Source: Paenibacillus caseinilyticus (GTDB lineage: Bacteria > Bacillota > Bacilli > Paenibacillales > NBRC-103111). Taken from it: 64,000 nucleotides of DNA. The stretch is from NCBI RefSeq assembly GCF_027533645.1, contig NZ_JAQAGY010000009.1, positions 186,001 through 250,000 of the forward strand. The letters are read 5' to 3'. A program made the position numbers and the translations under genes. Of the stretch, positions 14,226 to 23,142 are shown piece after piece; position 1 is the first letter of the stretch, and each line of letters starts with the position of its first letter. A model generated the notes under the pieces. The model was given only the letters and a program-made list of their open reading frames with translations, was not told the DNA's origin and searched no databases.

Positions 14226-15887
14226 TCAGCCCTTCCTGCCGTCCCGGAATTCCTGCGGCGTGCAGCCGACGGCTTTCTTGAAGAAGCGGAAGAAATAATG
14301 CTGGTCGCTGAAGCCGACCTCCTCCGAGATATCGTACATTTTGCAGGATGAACCAAGCAGCAGCTCCTTGCTCCGCTCGATCTTCCGCTCCAGAATGTAA
14401 TCGGAGAGCCCCTTGCCAGTCACCTTCTTGTACCAGCGGGACAAGTAGGACGGGTTCAGCGACACCTCCTGCGCAATGCGCGTCAGCGACAAATCGTCCT
14501 TGAGATGCCCCCTGATATAGTGATGAATCGCGGAGAGAATCTGCACCTCGCTGCTCTTGTACGTATCGCTGCGCCTCGTCACCAGACTCCGGAAGGCACT
14601 TTCGTAGAAGGAGAGCACCTCCGGCCAGCGGGTATGGATATCGAAGCGGAGCATTCCCGACAAGTCCGTCTCCGCATAGTCTTCCGGGGAGAGCCCGAGC
14701 TCCTGGAGGGTCTGCAGCAGGCACTCGCCAAGCCCGGACAGAAGCCGCAGCTTGAGATAGGGGTCTTGCGGCCCCTCAGCTCCCGCCGCCTCCGCCCACC
14801 TGCGGAACGTGGCCGCCCAGTCCTCCTGGCCTTGGAGCAGCTGCGCCTTCAGATGGTCGAGCAAGTGCTCCGACATGGCATGGGAGGCCTGGCTGCGGGG
14901 AGGCGCCGTAGAGATGGACGTCACATCCACGCGCACCAGCTTCTCCATGCCGAGCCCCGGGCTGCCGGCCGCAGCGAGAGAGAGCCGGCTCAGCGCCCCG
15001 TGAAGCTCCTGCCAGCCTACCGCTCCCTCGCTTGCAGCGACCGACACGGACAGCTGCAGACACTCCCCGCAAGCCTGCTGGACCGACTCCATCGTCCCGT
15101 GCACGAAGCGGACGGTACGTGTCCAGCCCTCCTCCCTTCCCACCCTGTTCAGGAGCCCTGCCTCTGGCTGCAGGAAGATGGCCACTGTCTGGCGGTCGAG
15201 CTCGAATGCCTTTCCTTCCGACTTGTCGCCGAGCAGTTCTTCGGCGATATTGGCGGCGGCATACCGGATGAGGCCCCGGTCGGAATCACTCTCGTAATTC
15301 CGCCACTCTTCGATCCGCAGGATGAGGGGCAGCACCCCGAGCTCCGCCCGGTATGGCAGGTGTACCGCTTCGAACTCGTCCTGCAGCGAGAGGAGATCCC
15401 TCCCTCCGCTGCGCCTGGCGATACCCCAGAGCAGCTGCCGCTGCAGCTGGGGCAGCGCCTTCGGCAGCTTGTCGCGGAACCACTGGGCCTGGGTATGGAA
15501 ATCGTGCTCCGCCGCGATCCGCTTCAGCGTGTCCTCCACGGCCGAGCGGATACGGTCCATCCCTTCGGTCTTCAACAGGTAGTCCACTACGCAGGGATTC
15601 CGGATGGCCTGGTGGGCGTAATCAAACTCGTTGTGCCCCGTGAGCAGGATCACCTTGCAGCGGGGCCAGCGGTCCATAATCTCCCCGATCAGCTCCATGC
15701 CGCCCATCCCCGGCATACAAATATCGCTGAGCACCATATCGATCTTGACGATATTGAGCCAATCGATGGCCCCAGTGGCGGAATACACCTTGATGATCTC
15801 CAGGTCATCGAAAGCCGCCTTCTGGAAGTAGGCTTCCAGTCCATCGGCTATCAGCGGTTCGTCATCCACAATCAACATACGGCGCAT
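14226..15887 (-). CDS. YesN-type response regulator (REC plus AraC HTH)
   Basis: A 553-residue regulator. The receiver domain (1-125) has VDDEP and phospho-acceptor D in VLSDICMPGMGG. A long variable middle follows, then a C-terminal AraC double HTH (about 450-550) with LSLTRIAQEVSLNPSYLSRW and VGFSDQHYFFRFFKKAVGCT. Its start overlaps the kinase gene by 26 bp, so the two are translationally coupled. Such regulators usually activate the adjacent ABC importer. A direct repeat TGTTGAC, 20 bp apart, upstream of the operon is a candidate target. Confidence 0.93.
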   Translation of the reverse strand: MRRMLIVDDEPLIADGLEAYFQKAAFDDLEIIKVYSATGAIDWLNIVKIDMVLSDICMPGMGGMELIGEIMDRWPRCKVILLTGHNEFDYAHQAIRNPCVVDYLLKTEGMDRIRSAVEDTLKRIAAEHDFHTQAQWFRDKLPKALPQLQRQLLWGIARRSGGRDLLSLQDEFEAVHLPYRAELGVLPLILRIEEWRNYESDSDRGLIRYAAANIAEELLGDKSEGKAFELDRQTVAIFLQPEAGLLNRVGREEGWTRTVRFVHGTMESVQQACGECLQLSVSVAASEGAVGWQELHGALSRLSLAAAGSPGLGMEKLVRVDVTSISTAPPRSQASHAMSEHLLDHLKAQLLQGQEDWAATFRRWAEAAGAEGPQDPYLKLRLLSGLGECLLQTLQELGLSPEDYAETDLSGMLRFDIHTRWPEVLSFYESAFRSLVTRRSDTYKSSEVQILSAIHHYIRGHLKDDLSLTRIAQEVSLNPSYLSRWYKKVTGKGLSDYILERKIERSKELLLGSSCKMYDISEEVGFSDQHYFFRFFKKAVGCTPQEFRDGRKG

Positions 15888-17637
15888 GACTCTCCTCCCC
15901 TTCCGCCGGAATCAATACACTTACGCGCAGTCCGCCGAGCGGGCTGCGGTCGGCCTGCAGGCCGTACGCCCCGCCGAATTTGATGCGCAGGCGTTCGTTC
16001 ACGTTGAGGAGGCCGGTCATCTCCCCGTGCTTCGGTCCGGTTCCACCTAGCCGCTGCTGCAGAAGTTCCAGCGTATCGCCACTGAGCCCCCCGCCGTTGT
16101 CCTCCACCGACAGCAGCAGCCCTTCCGCGGTACGGGCATACGTCAGCCTCAGCAATCCGCCGCTGTGCTTCTGCTGCAGTCCGTGCTCGAACACATTCTC
16201 GATGAGCGGCTGGAGCAGTACACGGGGCACCCGGATGTTACGGTAGGCGGAAGGCAGCTCCTCCACCTCCGAACGCAGCCGCGAGCCGAAGCGGATCTGC
16301 TGGATGGCGAGGTACACCAAGGCATGGTCGAGCTCCTGGCCGAGCGATACCTCCTGCGATGCGTCACGGGTCATGTACCGGAAATACCGGCCGAGGTAAT
16401 CCGAGAACTCTTTGATCAATTCGACATTCTCGAGCTCGGCCATCTGCTTGATGCTGAACAGGCTGTTATACAGAAAATGCGGCGTGATCTGCGATTGCAG
16501 ATGCTTCAGCTCCGCCTCGCTCGTACGCAGACGCTGGACGTAGTTCTCTTCGATGAGCGTGTGCAGATGCTCCATCATCTCGTTGAACCGGGAATACAAG
16601 TACCCGAACTCATCCTCTCTCGCATGGGTGAGCTTGACGGTCGTGTCCCCCTGCTCCGCCTTCTTGAAACCTCTGACGAGCACGCTCAGCGGGCGGTGAA
16701 GGGTCCGGTAGGTCCATAGGGAGTACACTATCACGATAACCACCGACCCGGCCGTAAGCAGCAGCAGCCACAGCGAATACACTTGAATCGGCTTCAAGAC
16801 CACCGCGTTCGGAATGCTGGCGGTCAGCCGGAAGTGGTTCTCGTAATCGAAGATCGTATAGTAGAAATAATCGGAGGTCCGCTGCTGCCGCACTTTCACA
16901 TTCGGCTCCGCGCCCTGCGACGCCTCCAGTCCGAGACTCCGGGGCTCTTCGGAAGAAGATACGATATAATCGTCTCCCTCGCCGAAGATCAGCGTAATGT
17001 CGCTCTCCCCGGACACGGCGAATTCCTTCAGCCTCTTCTGGAGCTCCGGTGAGGACAGGCGCACGCCTAGCAGGAAGTCGGGAGGCGTCGCCCGGTCGAT
17101 ATTGAACGGATTGCTCCGCAGCATATACAGGTCGTCCTTGTACTTGGAGAGGGCACCCTTCAGGTTCCCCATGCTGTAGACGAGCCCCTGCCACTCCTCA
17201 GCGGGCACGTCCGCGATGCCGTCCTGGGCGCTGACTTTCTTGCTGATGCCCGGCACATAGTACACGACATCCCCGATATAAGGACTCGTCTCCCGGATCT
17301 GCTTCAGTTTCAAGTGGATCAAGTTGAGATTGGCCATCTTCTCGTAGGGGCTCATAATCGGAATCCGGGTAGAGAAGGTCGACAACGTCTCGTCGAAAGC
17401 GTATTCGGTCACGAGCGCCGTAATCCGGCTCAGCTCGAATTCCAGGTGGCTGTAATAAAAATGAAGCTTGGATTCGTTGGCCCGCTCGATCTCCTGCTGC
17501 ATCTGCTTCGAGCTGTTATAGGTGATCCCTATGGAGCAGATGCACAGGGGCAGCACGACGAGCAGGAACGCTCCCATGAGTTTGCCTACGATCGACCGGG
17601 TGCCCCAGATATGGGTAAAGCGCTTCACAAAACCCAT
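15862..17637 (-). CDS. YesM-type sensor histidine kinase
   Basis: A 591-residue kinase. TM1 is at about 20-42; a large extracytoplasmic dCache-like sensor (about 45-290) follows, then TM2 at about 298-320 and HAMP to about 375. The His_kinase motif LQSQITPHFLYNSLFSI carries the phospho-accepting His. The GHKL ATPase has the N box PLIENVFEHGL and DNGGGL. The start at 17637 has GGAGAGGG 5 nt upstream; a longer frame to 17709 has none. It probably senses an extracellular sugar or a binding-protein complex and phosphorylates the overlapping YesN-type regulator. Confidence 0.92.
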   Translation of the reverse strand: MGFVKRFTHIWGTRSIVGKLMGAFLLVVLPLCICSIGITYNSSKQMQQEIERANESKLHFYYSHLEFELSRITALVTEYAFDETLSTFSTRIPIMSPYEKMANLNLIHLKLKQIRETSPYIGDVVYYVPGISKKVSAQDGIADVPAEEWQGLVYSMGNLKGALSKYKDDLYMLRSNPFNIDRATPPDFLLGVRLSSPELQKRLKEFAVSGESDITLIFGEGDDYIVSSSEEPRSLGLEASQGAEPNVKVRQQRTSDYFYYTIFDYENHFRLTASIPNAVVLKPIQVYSLWLLLLTAGSVVIVIVYSLWTYRTLHRPLSVLVRGFKKAEQGDTTVKLTHAREDEFGYLYSRFNEMMEHLHTLIEENYVQRLRTSEAELKHLQSQITPHFLYNSLFSIKQMAELENVELIKEFSDYLGRYFRYMTRDASQEVSLGQELDHALVYLAIQQIRFGSRLRSEVEELPSAYRNIRVPRVLLQPLIENVFEHGLQQKHSGGLLRLTYARTAEGLLLSVEDNGGGLSGDTLELLQQRLGGTGPKHGEMTGLLNVNERLRIKFGGAYGLQADRSPLGGLRVSVLIPAEGEESHAPYVDCG

Positions 17638-17742
17638 GTAACCCTCTCCCTGTACGAAAAACGAGCCTCGGCAAGGTACCCCTTCCGCAATTCCAAGAAG
17701 GAGCCGCATAAAGGCTCCCTCCCGGTCACTCTTGCCTTCAGT

Positions 17743-18636
17743 TTATCCCTTCACGCTTCCGACGACCAGACCTTGCACGAAATATCTTTGTAAGAAAGGG
17801 TACAAGGCCAGGATCGGCACCACGGACAGAAAAATCTGGGAAGCCTGCGTCGTGCGGTCCGATACCTGGCTGAGCAGTTCCGCCTCCTCCAGCGACATGC
17901 TGCCCGTCGTCTGGACAGCCGCCTGCTGCTGCAGCATCGACTGCAGGTACGTCGCCAGCGGATAATGTTCCGGATTCTTCATATAGATCATGCCGTCGAA
18001 CCAGGCATTCCAGTGCCCGACAACCGTGAAGAGCGCGACCGTGGCGATACTCGGCAGGGAGACGGGCAGATACACGCTCCAGAGGGTACGCAGGTGCCCG
18101 GCCCCGTCGATCCAGGAGGCTTCCTCGAGCTCCTTCGGCAGGCCGCGGAAGAAGTTCAGCATGAGCAGCACGTTGAAGATCGGCACCGCCCCCGGCAGGA
18201 TCAGCGCCCAGACCGTGTCCAGCATCCCCGTTTCTTTGACGATGAGATACGTGGGAATGAGTCCCCCGCTGAACAGCATCGTGAAGACGAAGATCCATGC
18301 ATACACCGTGCGGGAGCGGAACGTCCGCGCTTCCTTGGACAAGGGATAGGCTACCAGCACGGTCAGCACGAGATTGACCGATACCCCGAGAACCACCCGG
18401 GTGAGGCTGACGAGGAAGGAGCCGGTGAACCGGCCGTTCTGCAGCATGTAGGTGTAGGAAGACAGCGTGAAGTCCACCGGCCAGAACGTGACGCTCCCTG
18501 CCGATACGGCGCCGCTGGAGCTGAAGGAGATGGCCAGGATGTTCACCAGCGGGAAGAGGCAGAGCAGCGCGAGCAGGGTCAACAGGCCGTAGTTAAACCA
18601 CAGAAATAAGCGGTAAGAAGCCGAGGTATGATGCAT
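17743..18636 (-). CDS. ABC sugar permease, YtcP/LplC type
   Basis: A 297-residue inner-membrane permease with six predicted helices. The EAA loop for ATPase docking is ELEEASWIDGAGHLRTLWSV near residue 190. The C-terminus YFVQGLVVGSVKG is the signature ending of this subfamily. The start at MHHTSASYR (18636) is preceded by AAAGGAGCG; an earlier ATG at 18675 would overlap the upstream gene without a ribosome binding site. It forms the translocation channel with the LplB-type permease encoded just upstream. Confidence 0.92.
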   Translation of the reverse strand: MHHTSASYRLFLWFNYGLLTLLALLCLFPLVNILAISFSSSGAVSAGSVTFWPVDFTLSSYTYMLQNGRFTGSFLVSLTRVVLGVSVNLVLTVLVAYPLSKEARTFRSRTVYAWIFVFTMLFSGGLIPTYLIVKETGMLDTVWALILPGAVPIFNVLLMLNFFRGLPKELEEASWIDGAGHLRTLWSVYLPVSLPSIATVALFTVVGHWNAWFDGMIYMKNPEHYPLATYLQSMLQQQAAVQTTGSMSLEEAELLSQVSDRTTQASQIFLSVVPILALYPFLQRYFVQGLVVGSVKG

Positions 18637-18652
18637 CTGTTGTCGCTCCTTT

Positions 18653-19558
18653 TTAGAAAATCCGATAATTCGCAATCCGGTAAGCCAGATAATAACCGAG
18701 GCCGATGAAAGCGAAGGATACGGCCGACTTGATCAGTCCAAGCGCCGTCGACACGGAATACTGGGCATCCTGCAGCCCGATGCGGTAGATCATCGTATCG
18801 AGAATATCCCCCGACTCGTAGACGAGTGGATTGTACAGGTTGAACACCTGGTCGAAGCCGCCGTTCAGCACATTCCCGAGACTCAAGGTCAGCATCAGGA
18901 TGATGAGCGGCCGGATGCCGGGCAGCGTGATATGCCAGGTCTGCTTCCACCTGCCCGCCCCGTCCATGACGGCGGCTTCATACAGCGATCCGTCGATACT
19001 CGTGAGCGCCGCCAGGTAGATGATCGTACCGAACCCGAATTCCTTCCACTGGTCGGTCAAGACAAGCACATAGGGGAACCAGTCGTTGCTCGCCAGGAAT
19101 TGGACCGGTTCGATGCCCGCGGACTTCAACAGCAGATTAACGATGCCTCCGCCCGGAGACAGGACATCGATGACGATGCCCGCAAGAATGACCCAGGAGA
19201 AAAAATGCGGCATGTAAATGATCGTCTGCACCGAACGCTTGAAGCCGGAGGAGCGGACTTCGTTCAAGAGCAGAGCCACCAGTACCGGCACGGTCAGACC
19301 TGCTATAATCTTCATGACGGAGATATAGACGGTATTCCATACCACCTGGTAGAACCCGGGCAGTTCGAAGAGGTACTTGAAGTTGTCGAGCCCGACCCAG
19401 TTCATCACCTTGAAGCCGCCGATCGGCGAGAAATCCTGGAAGGCAATCAACAGGCCGGCCATCGGAATATAGTTGTAGATCAGAATAATGATGAGACCCG
19501 GCACGATCATCAGGTGCAGCGGGATGTTGCGTACGAATCCTTTGAGATTGGCGTTCAT
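18653..19558 (-). CDS. ABC sugar permease, LplB type
   Basis: A 301-residue permease with six helices. It opens with VPGLIIILIYNYIPMAGLLI, typical of LplB proteins, and has the EAA loop LYEAAVMDGAGRWKQTWHI. The start at 19558 has AGAGGAGGAGACCGCC upstream. It is the first gene of the minus-strand operon, transcribed from a promoter with TATAAT at 19583-19588. It pairs with the YtcP-type permease and the lipoprotein receptor for oligosaccharide uptake. Confidence 0.92.
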   Translation of the reverse strand: MNANLKGFVRNIPLHLMIVPGLIIILIYNYIPMAGLLIAFQDFSPIGGFKVMNWVGLDNFKYLFELPGFYQVVWNTVYISVMKIIAGLTVPVLVALLLNEVRSSGFKRSVQTIIYMPHFFSWVILAGIVIDVLSPGGGIVNLLLKSAGIEPVQFLASNDWFPYVLVLTDQWKEFGFGTIIYLAALTSIDGSLYEAAVMDGAGRWKQTWHITLPGIRPLIILMLTLSLGNVLNGGFDQVFNLYNPLVYESGDILDTMIYRIGLQDAQYSVSTALGLIKSAVSFAFIGLGYYLAYRIANYRIF

Positions 19559-19582
19559 GGCGGTCTCCTCCTCTTGCTGTCC

Positions 19583-19647
19583 ATTATAGGATCGCGCCGT
19601 CCCCCATTCCTAGTGGAGCCTGTTGACTTCCGGTGGCTTTTGTTGAC
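19583..19647 (-). promoter_or_regulatory. Operon I promoter with 20-bp-spaced direct repeat
   Basis: TATAAT (minus strand, 19588-19583) lies 25 bp ahead of the first permease gene and has no good -35 box. Instead two copies of GTCAACA (minus strand; 19621-19627 and 19641-19647) lie exactly 20 bp apart upstream. Two-turn direct repeats ending near -35 are typical of AraC-type activators; the linked YesN-type regulator is the obvious candidate. Confidence 0.55.
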
Positions 19648-19719
19648 CTTACCTGGCCGAATCCCTCATTGTGCTCAAGGTTAGGATAGCCGCTGCGGTT
19701 AAGACGCTGGCGGCAGCGC

Positions 19720-19754
19720 AAAAATCCCCTATCCGGCGCGTGACCAGATAGGGG
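19720..19754 (-). terminator. Terminator of a minus-strand fragment
   Basis: CCCCTATC/GATAGGGG (19726-19733 and 19747-19754) with a 13-nt loop, followed on the minus strand by ATTTTTG. It faces the short minus-strand ORF at 19830, which suggests that a real transcript once ended here. Confidence 0.6.
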
Positions 19755-19829
19755 GAATGCTCATACTGCTGAGCTAATTGGGTACTGCCAGGCTGTGCGG
19801 GAGTCTCTCGATGATAATCCCTCCTACGC

Positions 19830-19964
19830 TTAACTTTCAGCGAGAAGGGATCGATCGGTCTCTTCCTTTATCTCGATGGATATACCCTGTACTCTCCATT
19901 CCCCGAAGAGAACCTGAGAATAATTATTCCAATCGGTCTGTCCGTGTCTGACCACGTAGATCAT
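19830..19964 (-). pseudogene. Short ORF with an RHGQTDWN motif (gene fragment?)
   Basis: 44 codons from the ATG at 19964, with GGAGAG 11 nt upstream; the frame is open back to 20015. The start MIYVVRHGQTDWNN matches the N-terminal RHG catalytic motif of histidine phosphatases (phosphoglycerate-mutase family). It then runs into unrelated EWRVQGISIEIKEETDRS and stops. Either it is an internally deleted histidine phosphatase gene or an unrelated small protein with a chance match. A T-tailed terminator follows it. Confidence 0.4.
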
Positions 19965-20076
19965 ATAGTCGGTCTCTCCTCTGTATTTACTAAATAAGGT
20001 AAGTTTAGCACGGATTCATTCCAGCTGCCTCCAGCTGTTTACAAAGAGGAACAACACGTAAGGGCCCTCACATCCA

Positions 20077-20137
20077 CAAAAATTACAGGAGATTCATATT
20101 TCGTCCGGTACGCACGCCTCTGCGGAGTTGGTAAGAT
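20077..20137 (+). promoter_or_regulatory. Shared galactan operator plus promoter, galactanase 1
   Basis: CAAAAATTACAGGAGATTCA then TATTTCGTCCGGTACG (20077-20112), followed 28 nt after TATTTCG by TAAGAT (20132-20137). The same motif, with the same 28-nt spacing to its -10 box, precedes the second galactanase at 40755. It lies about 100 bp ahead of the galactanase start. Confidence 0.65.
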
Positions 20138-20190
20138 CATGTAAGGAAAGGAGGGAATGATTGAGAAGCAAGCAATCGAACTGCTATTAA

Positions 20191-20204
20191 TGGAAGCGCT
20201 TCAT
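20191..20204. promoter_or_regulatory. Candidate CcpA cre site
   Basis: TGGAAGCGCTTCAT contains the 10-bp palindrome GAAGCGCTTC and fits the cre consensus TGWAARCGYTWNCW except at position 3. It lies between the promoter and the galactanase start, where a roadblock-type cre would give glucose repression. Confidence 0.6.
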
Positions 20205-20235
20205 AACACATCACGAAAGGCCAGGTGTCTATTGT

Positions 20236-21306
20236 ATGTACACAACGATGAATCTCCGCAAAAAAGTGCCCGCTGTCTTTGCCCTAGTGCTGACCTTCTG
20301 CCTGCTGGCATCGCTTGGAACCCAGTCCGCTTCTCTGCCCCAAGCTGAGGCTGCCGCCGCCTTCGCCAAAGGCTCGGATATCTCCTGGGTGCCCGGCATG
20401 GAAGCCCAGGGCAAAGTATGGTATGACAAGAACGGCGTAAAACGGGACATCCTCCGTATTCTTAAAGAGGATTACCAGATGAATTCCGTACGAATCCGCG
20501 TCTGGGTGAATCCGAACATGAGCGATTATGGCAACGGTTACATGAACGCTGACAATGCGGCCAAGCTGGCCAAGCGCGCCAAAGATCTCGGCCTGCGCGT
20601 CATGCTCACCCTCCACTACAGCGACTCCTGGGCCGATCCGGGCCAGCAGAACAAGCCTGCCGCCTGGAAATCCCTTACATTCCAAGGGCTGATGGACAAT
20701 GTATGGGCTCACACCGTGTCCGTCATGAACACGATGAAGAGCTACGGGGTAACGCCCGAGTGGGTACAGGTCGGCAACGAGACGAACAATGGGATGCTGT
20801 GGGATGACGGCAAAGCGTCGGTCTCCATGAAGAACTACGCATGGCTGGTCAATACAGGCCATAATGCCGTCAAATCCGTCAGCAGCACGACGAAGACCGT
20901 CGTTCACCTGGCGAACGGCTATGACAATGCCACCTTCCGCTGGAATATCGGCGGGCTGATCAGCAATGGAGCGCAGTTCGACGTCGTCGCCATGTCCCTG
21001 TATCCGACGAGCACGGATTGGTCGACGAAGAATACGCAGGCGCTGGCGAACATGAATGACATGATCGCGAGCTATGGCAAGGAAATCATGGTCTCCGAGG
21101 TCGGGATGGACTATACACAGCCGGCTGCCGCCAAGAGCTTCGTCAGCGACATCAAGACGAAGACCCGGGGGCTCTCGAACGGCAAAGGCCTCGGCGTCTT
21201 CTACTGGGAGCCGGAAGCCTCGCCAGGGTACAACGGCGGGTATAATAAAGGAGCCTGGGGCACGAACGGCAGGCCTACGGCCGCTTTGGAGGGCTTCCTG
21301 AACTAA
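20236..21306 (+). CDS. ganB: Secreted GH53 endo-beta-1,4-galactanase
   Basis: A 356-residue single-domain enzyme that cleaves internal beta-1,4-galactosyl bonds of (arabino)galactan. The signal peptide ends near PQAEAAAAF. The GH53 fold begins KGSDISWVPGMEAQGK; the acid/base is E182 (QVGNETNNG) and the nucleophile E288 (VSEVGMD). LHYSDSWADPGQQNKPAAW is typical of the family. There are no extra modules, so it should diffuse freely, unlike the wall-anchored GH53 at 36793. The start is ATG 20236 behind GGTG; an ATG four codons on lacks a site. The shared operator and a cre site lie upstream. Confidence 0.93.
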   Translation: MYTTMNLRKKVPAVFALVLTFCLLASLGTQSASLPQAEAAAAFAKGSDISWVPGMEAQGKVWYDKNGVKRDILRILKEDYQMNSVRIRVWVNPNMSDYGNGYMNADNAAKLAKRAKDLGLRVMLTLHYSDSWADPGQQNKPAAWKSLTFQGLMDNVWAHTVSVMNTMKSYGVTPEWVQVGNETNNGMLWDDGKASVSMKNYAWLVNTGHNAVKSVSSTTKTVVHLANGYDNATFRWNIGGLISNGAQFDVVAMSLYPTSTDWSTKNTQALANMNDMIASYGKEIMVSEVGMDYTQPAAAKSFVSDIKTKTRGLSNGKGLGVFYWEPEASPGYNGGYNKGAWGTNGRPTAALEGFLN

Positions 21307-21352
21307 CCGGCATCCCGGACTCCGGCATCAACCGCTCACTCTCTTCACCCTA

Positions 21353-21388
21353 TCACCGTTCTTCTGCCTATCTGGAGAAGAACGGTGA
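21353..21388 (+). terminator. Terminator after galactanase 1
   Basis: TCACCGTTCTTCT (21353-21365) pairs with AGAAGAACGGTGA (21376-21388) over a 10-nt loop and is followed by TTTTG. A good Rho-independent terminator 46 bp past the stop. Confidence 0.85.
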
Positions 21389-21400
21389 TTTTGTACTGCC

Positions 21401-21466
21401 TGTAGTTTTTGTACGGATTGTTCCTCTCGCCTACCCCGACAAACTATCGATTTTCTGTAGATTTTG
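21401..21466. promoter_or_regulatory. Shared galactan operator ahead of the second TCS
   Basis: On the minus strand, CAAAATCTACAGAAAATCGA runs on to GTTTGTCGGGGTA (21466-21432). A second half-site CAAAAACTACA lies at 21411-21401. This matches the motif at 20077, 36405 and 40755, but in opposite orientation to the downstream regulator gene. Autoregulation is likely. Confidence 0.5.
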
Positions 21467-21555
21467 GGGATGGGAAGAAATGGACGTGCAAAGCTTCTCC
21501 GGCTGAGTTACTCTTAAGAGTACAACCCAGAAACGGTAAACCCGAGGTGGATCGA

Positions 21556-23142
21556 ATGTTCAAGCTTCTGCTAGCCGATGACGAAAAAATGACAAGGGAA
21601 GGCATCCGCAGGTCCGTGGAATGGCAGGCGCTCGGCGTGTCTGAGGTCCGCGAAGCCATGGACGGACTGGAAGCCCTTTCTCTGCTCGAAGATTACCAGC
21701 CGGATATCGTCCTTACGGACATCAAGATGCCCCGTATGGACGGCGTGGACCTGGCCTTCCAGGTCCGCCGCAAATACCCGGGATGCAAGATTATATTCAT
21801 GAGCGGCTATGCCGAGAAAGAATACCTGAAAGCGGCCATATCGCTTAAGGCGATCTCCTATGTGGAGAAGCCGATCGATATGGATGAGCTGGAAGAAGCG
21901 CTGCAGGGGGCCGTGCAGCTCTGTCTGCAGGAGAAGCGGCATCAGGAAGAGGAAGCGCTCGCGAAGATGAGCCTTCATGCGAGCTCCTCCTATATCCGGC
22001 AGGAGATCTGCCTTCAATTGACCCGGGAGATCCGGGATGAGACGGTCCTGCGCAAGCGGCTGCAGCTGGCGGAGCTGGATCTGCCCGAGCAGCCTTCCTG
22101 CGCTTCCGTGATGATCAAGATCCTCCCAGCTCCTACGCCGTCTGCCGGAGAGCTGGAGCTCTGGACTCGGGAAGCTGCAGAGGCGTACGGCCTCTCCTCT
22201 TTGCTCGGACAGAAGGATGAACTCCATACGGTGCTCCACCTGTTCGCGCCGGCGGACCGGCCGATGGACGGGCATACCCTGTACGCCGTATGCCGGCTGA
22301 TCGCCGCCTCCCTGGACAGCCGGGGCTGCAGGTTCTCCATTGGAGGTGGACATGCTGCCGCCGGACTGGAGGGACTGCCCGCCTCCTACGCCTCCGCTGT
22401 AGCCCAGCTGCAGGAGACGTTCTACCGGGGAAGCTCCTCGGTCGCCGTCTATCCGGAGAAGAGCAGCGGCTTCGCGCTGCAGGAGCATTATCATCCCGAG
22501 CCGCAGCTGCAGAAGACGATGCAGGACCTGCTGGTGGACGGCCGCTTCGACGAAGCGCGCGATCTGCTCTCGCGTATGGCCGCCGAGATCCGGAGACGGC
22601 CGGGTACGCTCATCAACAGCACCAAAGAGCTCTATTACCGGCTCCTGCTGGAGCTGGAGAAATTCGCCGGCGAACGGGGGCTCGTCTTGTTCCAGACGGA
22701 GGATGAGAAGGATGTGCCTTGGGAGCTCATCTTCCAGTGCCACTACTTCGAAGACGTCCACGGGGCGCTGCTCGGGAAACTGGGTCAGCTGGAGAGGGCC
22801 CTGAAGGAGCGGGGCGGCGGGAGCACCGCTTCCCGGATTATCCGGTACATCCATCATCATTATGCGGATGAGACCCTGACCGTTCAGGGGATCAGCGATC
22901 AGATGCAGATGACCGCATCCCATCTCATCGCCGTCTTCAAGGAAGCGACCGGCAGCACCGTGAAGCAGTATCTCATGGAATACCGCATCGAACGGGCCAA
23001 GGAGCTGCTCAAGACCGACTCCTTCAAAATCTTCGATATTGCCCTGCAGGTCGGATACAGGGACGGAGAATATTTCGCCAAGATCTTCCGTAAGCTGACG
23101 GGGATGACCCCTTCCGAATACAGGGAGCGCAGCCGCGGATGA
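21556..23142 (+). CDS. YesN-type response regulator (REC plus AraC HTH)
   Basis: A 528-residue regulator. The receiver domain opens MFKLLLADDEKMTREGI, with phospho-acceptor D in VLTDIKMPRMDG and K in SYVEKPI. A C-terminal AraC HTH pair (about 425-525) includes VQGISDQMQMTASHLIAVFK and VGYRDGEYFAKIFRKLTGMT. The start at 21556 has GAGGTGG 5 nt upstream; a longer frame from 21409 would read through the operator region. Its stop overlaps the kinase start by 4 bp. It lies next to galactanase 1 and is the best candidate to bind the operator shared by the galactan genes. Confidence 0.93.
   Translation: MFKLLLADDEKMTREGIRRSVEWQALGVSEVREAMDGLEALSLLEDYQPDIVLTDIKMPRMDGVDLAFQVRRKYPGCKIIFMSGYAEKEYLKAAISLKAISYVEKPIDMDELEEALQGAVQLCLQEKRHQEEEALAKMSLHASSSYIRQEICLQLTREIRDETVLRKRLQLAELDLPEQPSCASVMIKILPAPTPSAGELELWTREAAEAYGLSSLLGQKDELHTVLHLFAPADRPMDGHTLYAVCRLIAASLDSRGCRFSIGGGHAAAGLEGLPASYASAVAQLQETFYRGSSSVAVYPEKSSGFALQEHYHPEPQLQKTMQDLLVDGRFDEARDLLSRMAAEIRRRPGTLINSTKELYYRLLLELEKFAGERGLVLFQTEDEKDVPWELIFQCHYFEDVHGALLGKLGQLERALKERGGGSTASRIIRYIHHHYADETLTVQGISDQMQMTASHLIAVFKEATGSTVKQYLMEYRIERAKELLKTDSFKIFDIALQVGYRDGEYFAKIFRKLTGMTPSEYRERSRG

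Noticed and set aside
12189..14351. 720-codon plus-strand ORF
   Set aside because: It lies antisense to the solute-binding protein and the regulator gene end, has His/Arg/Leu-rich composition typical of a GC-rich shadow frame, and no recognisable domain.
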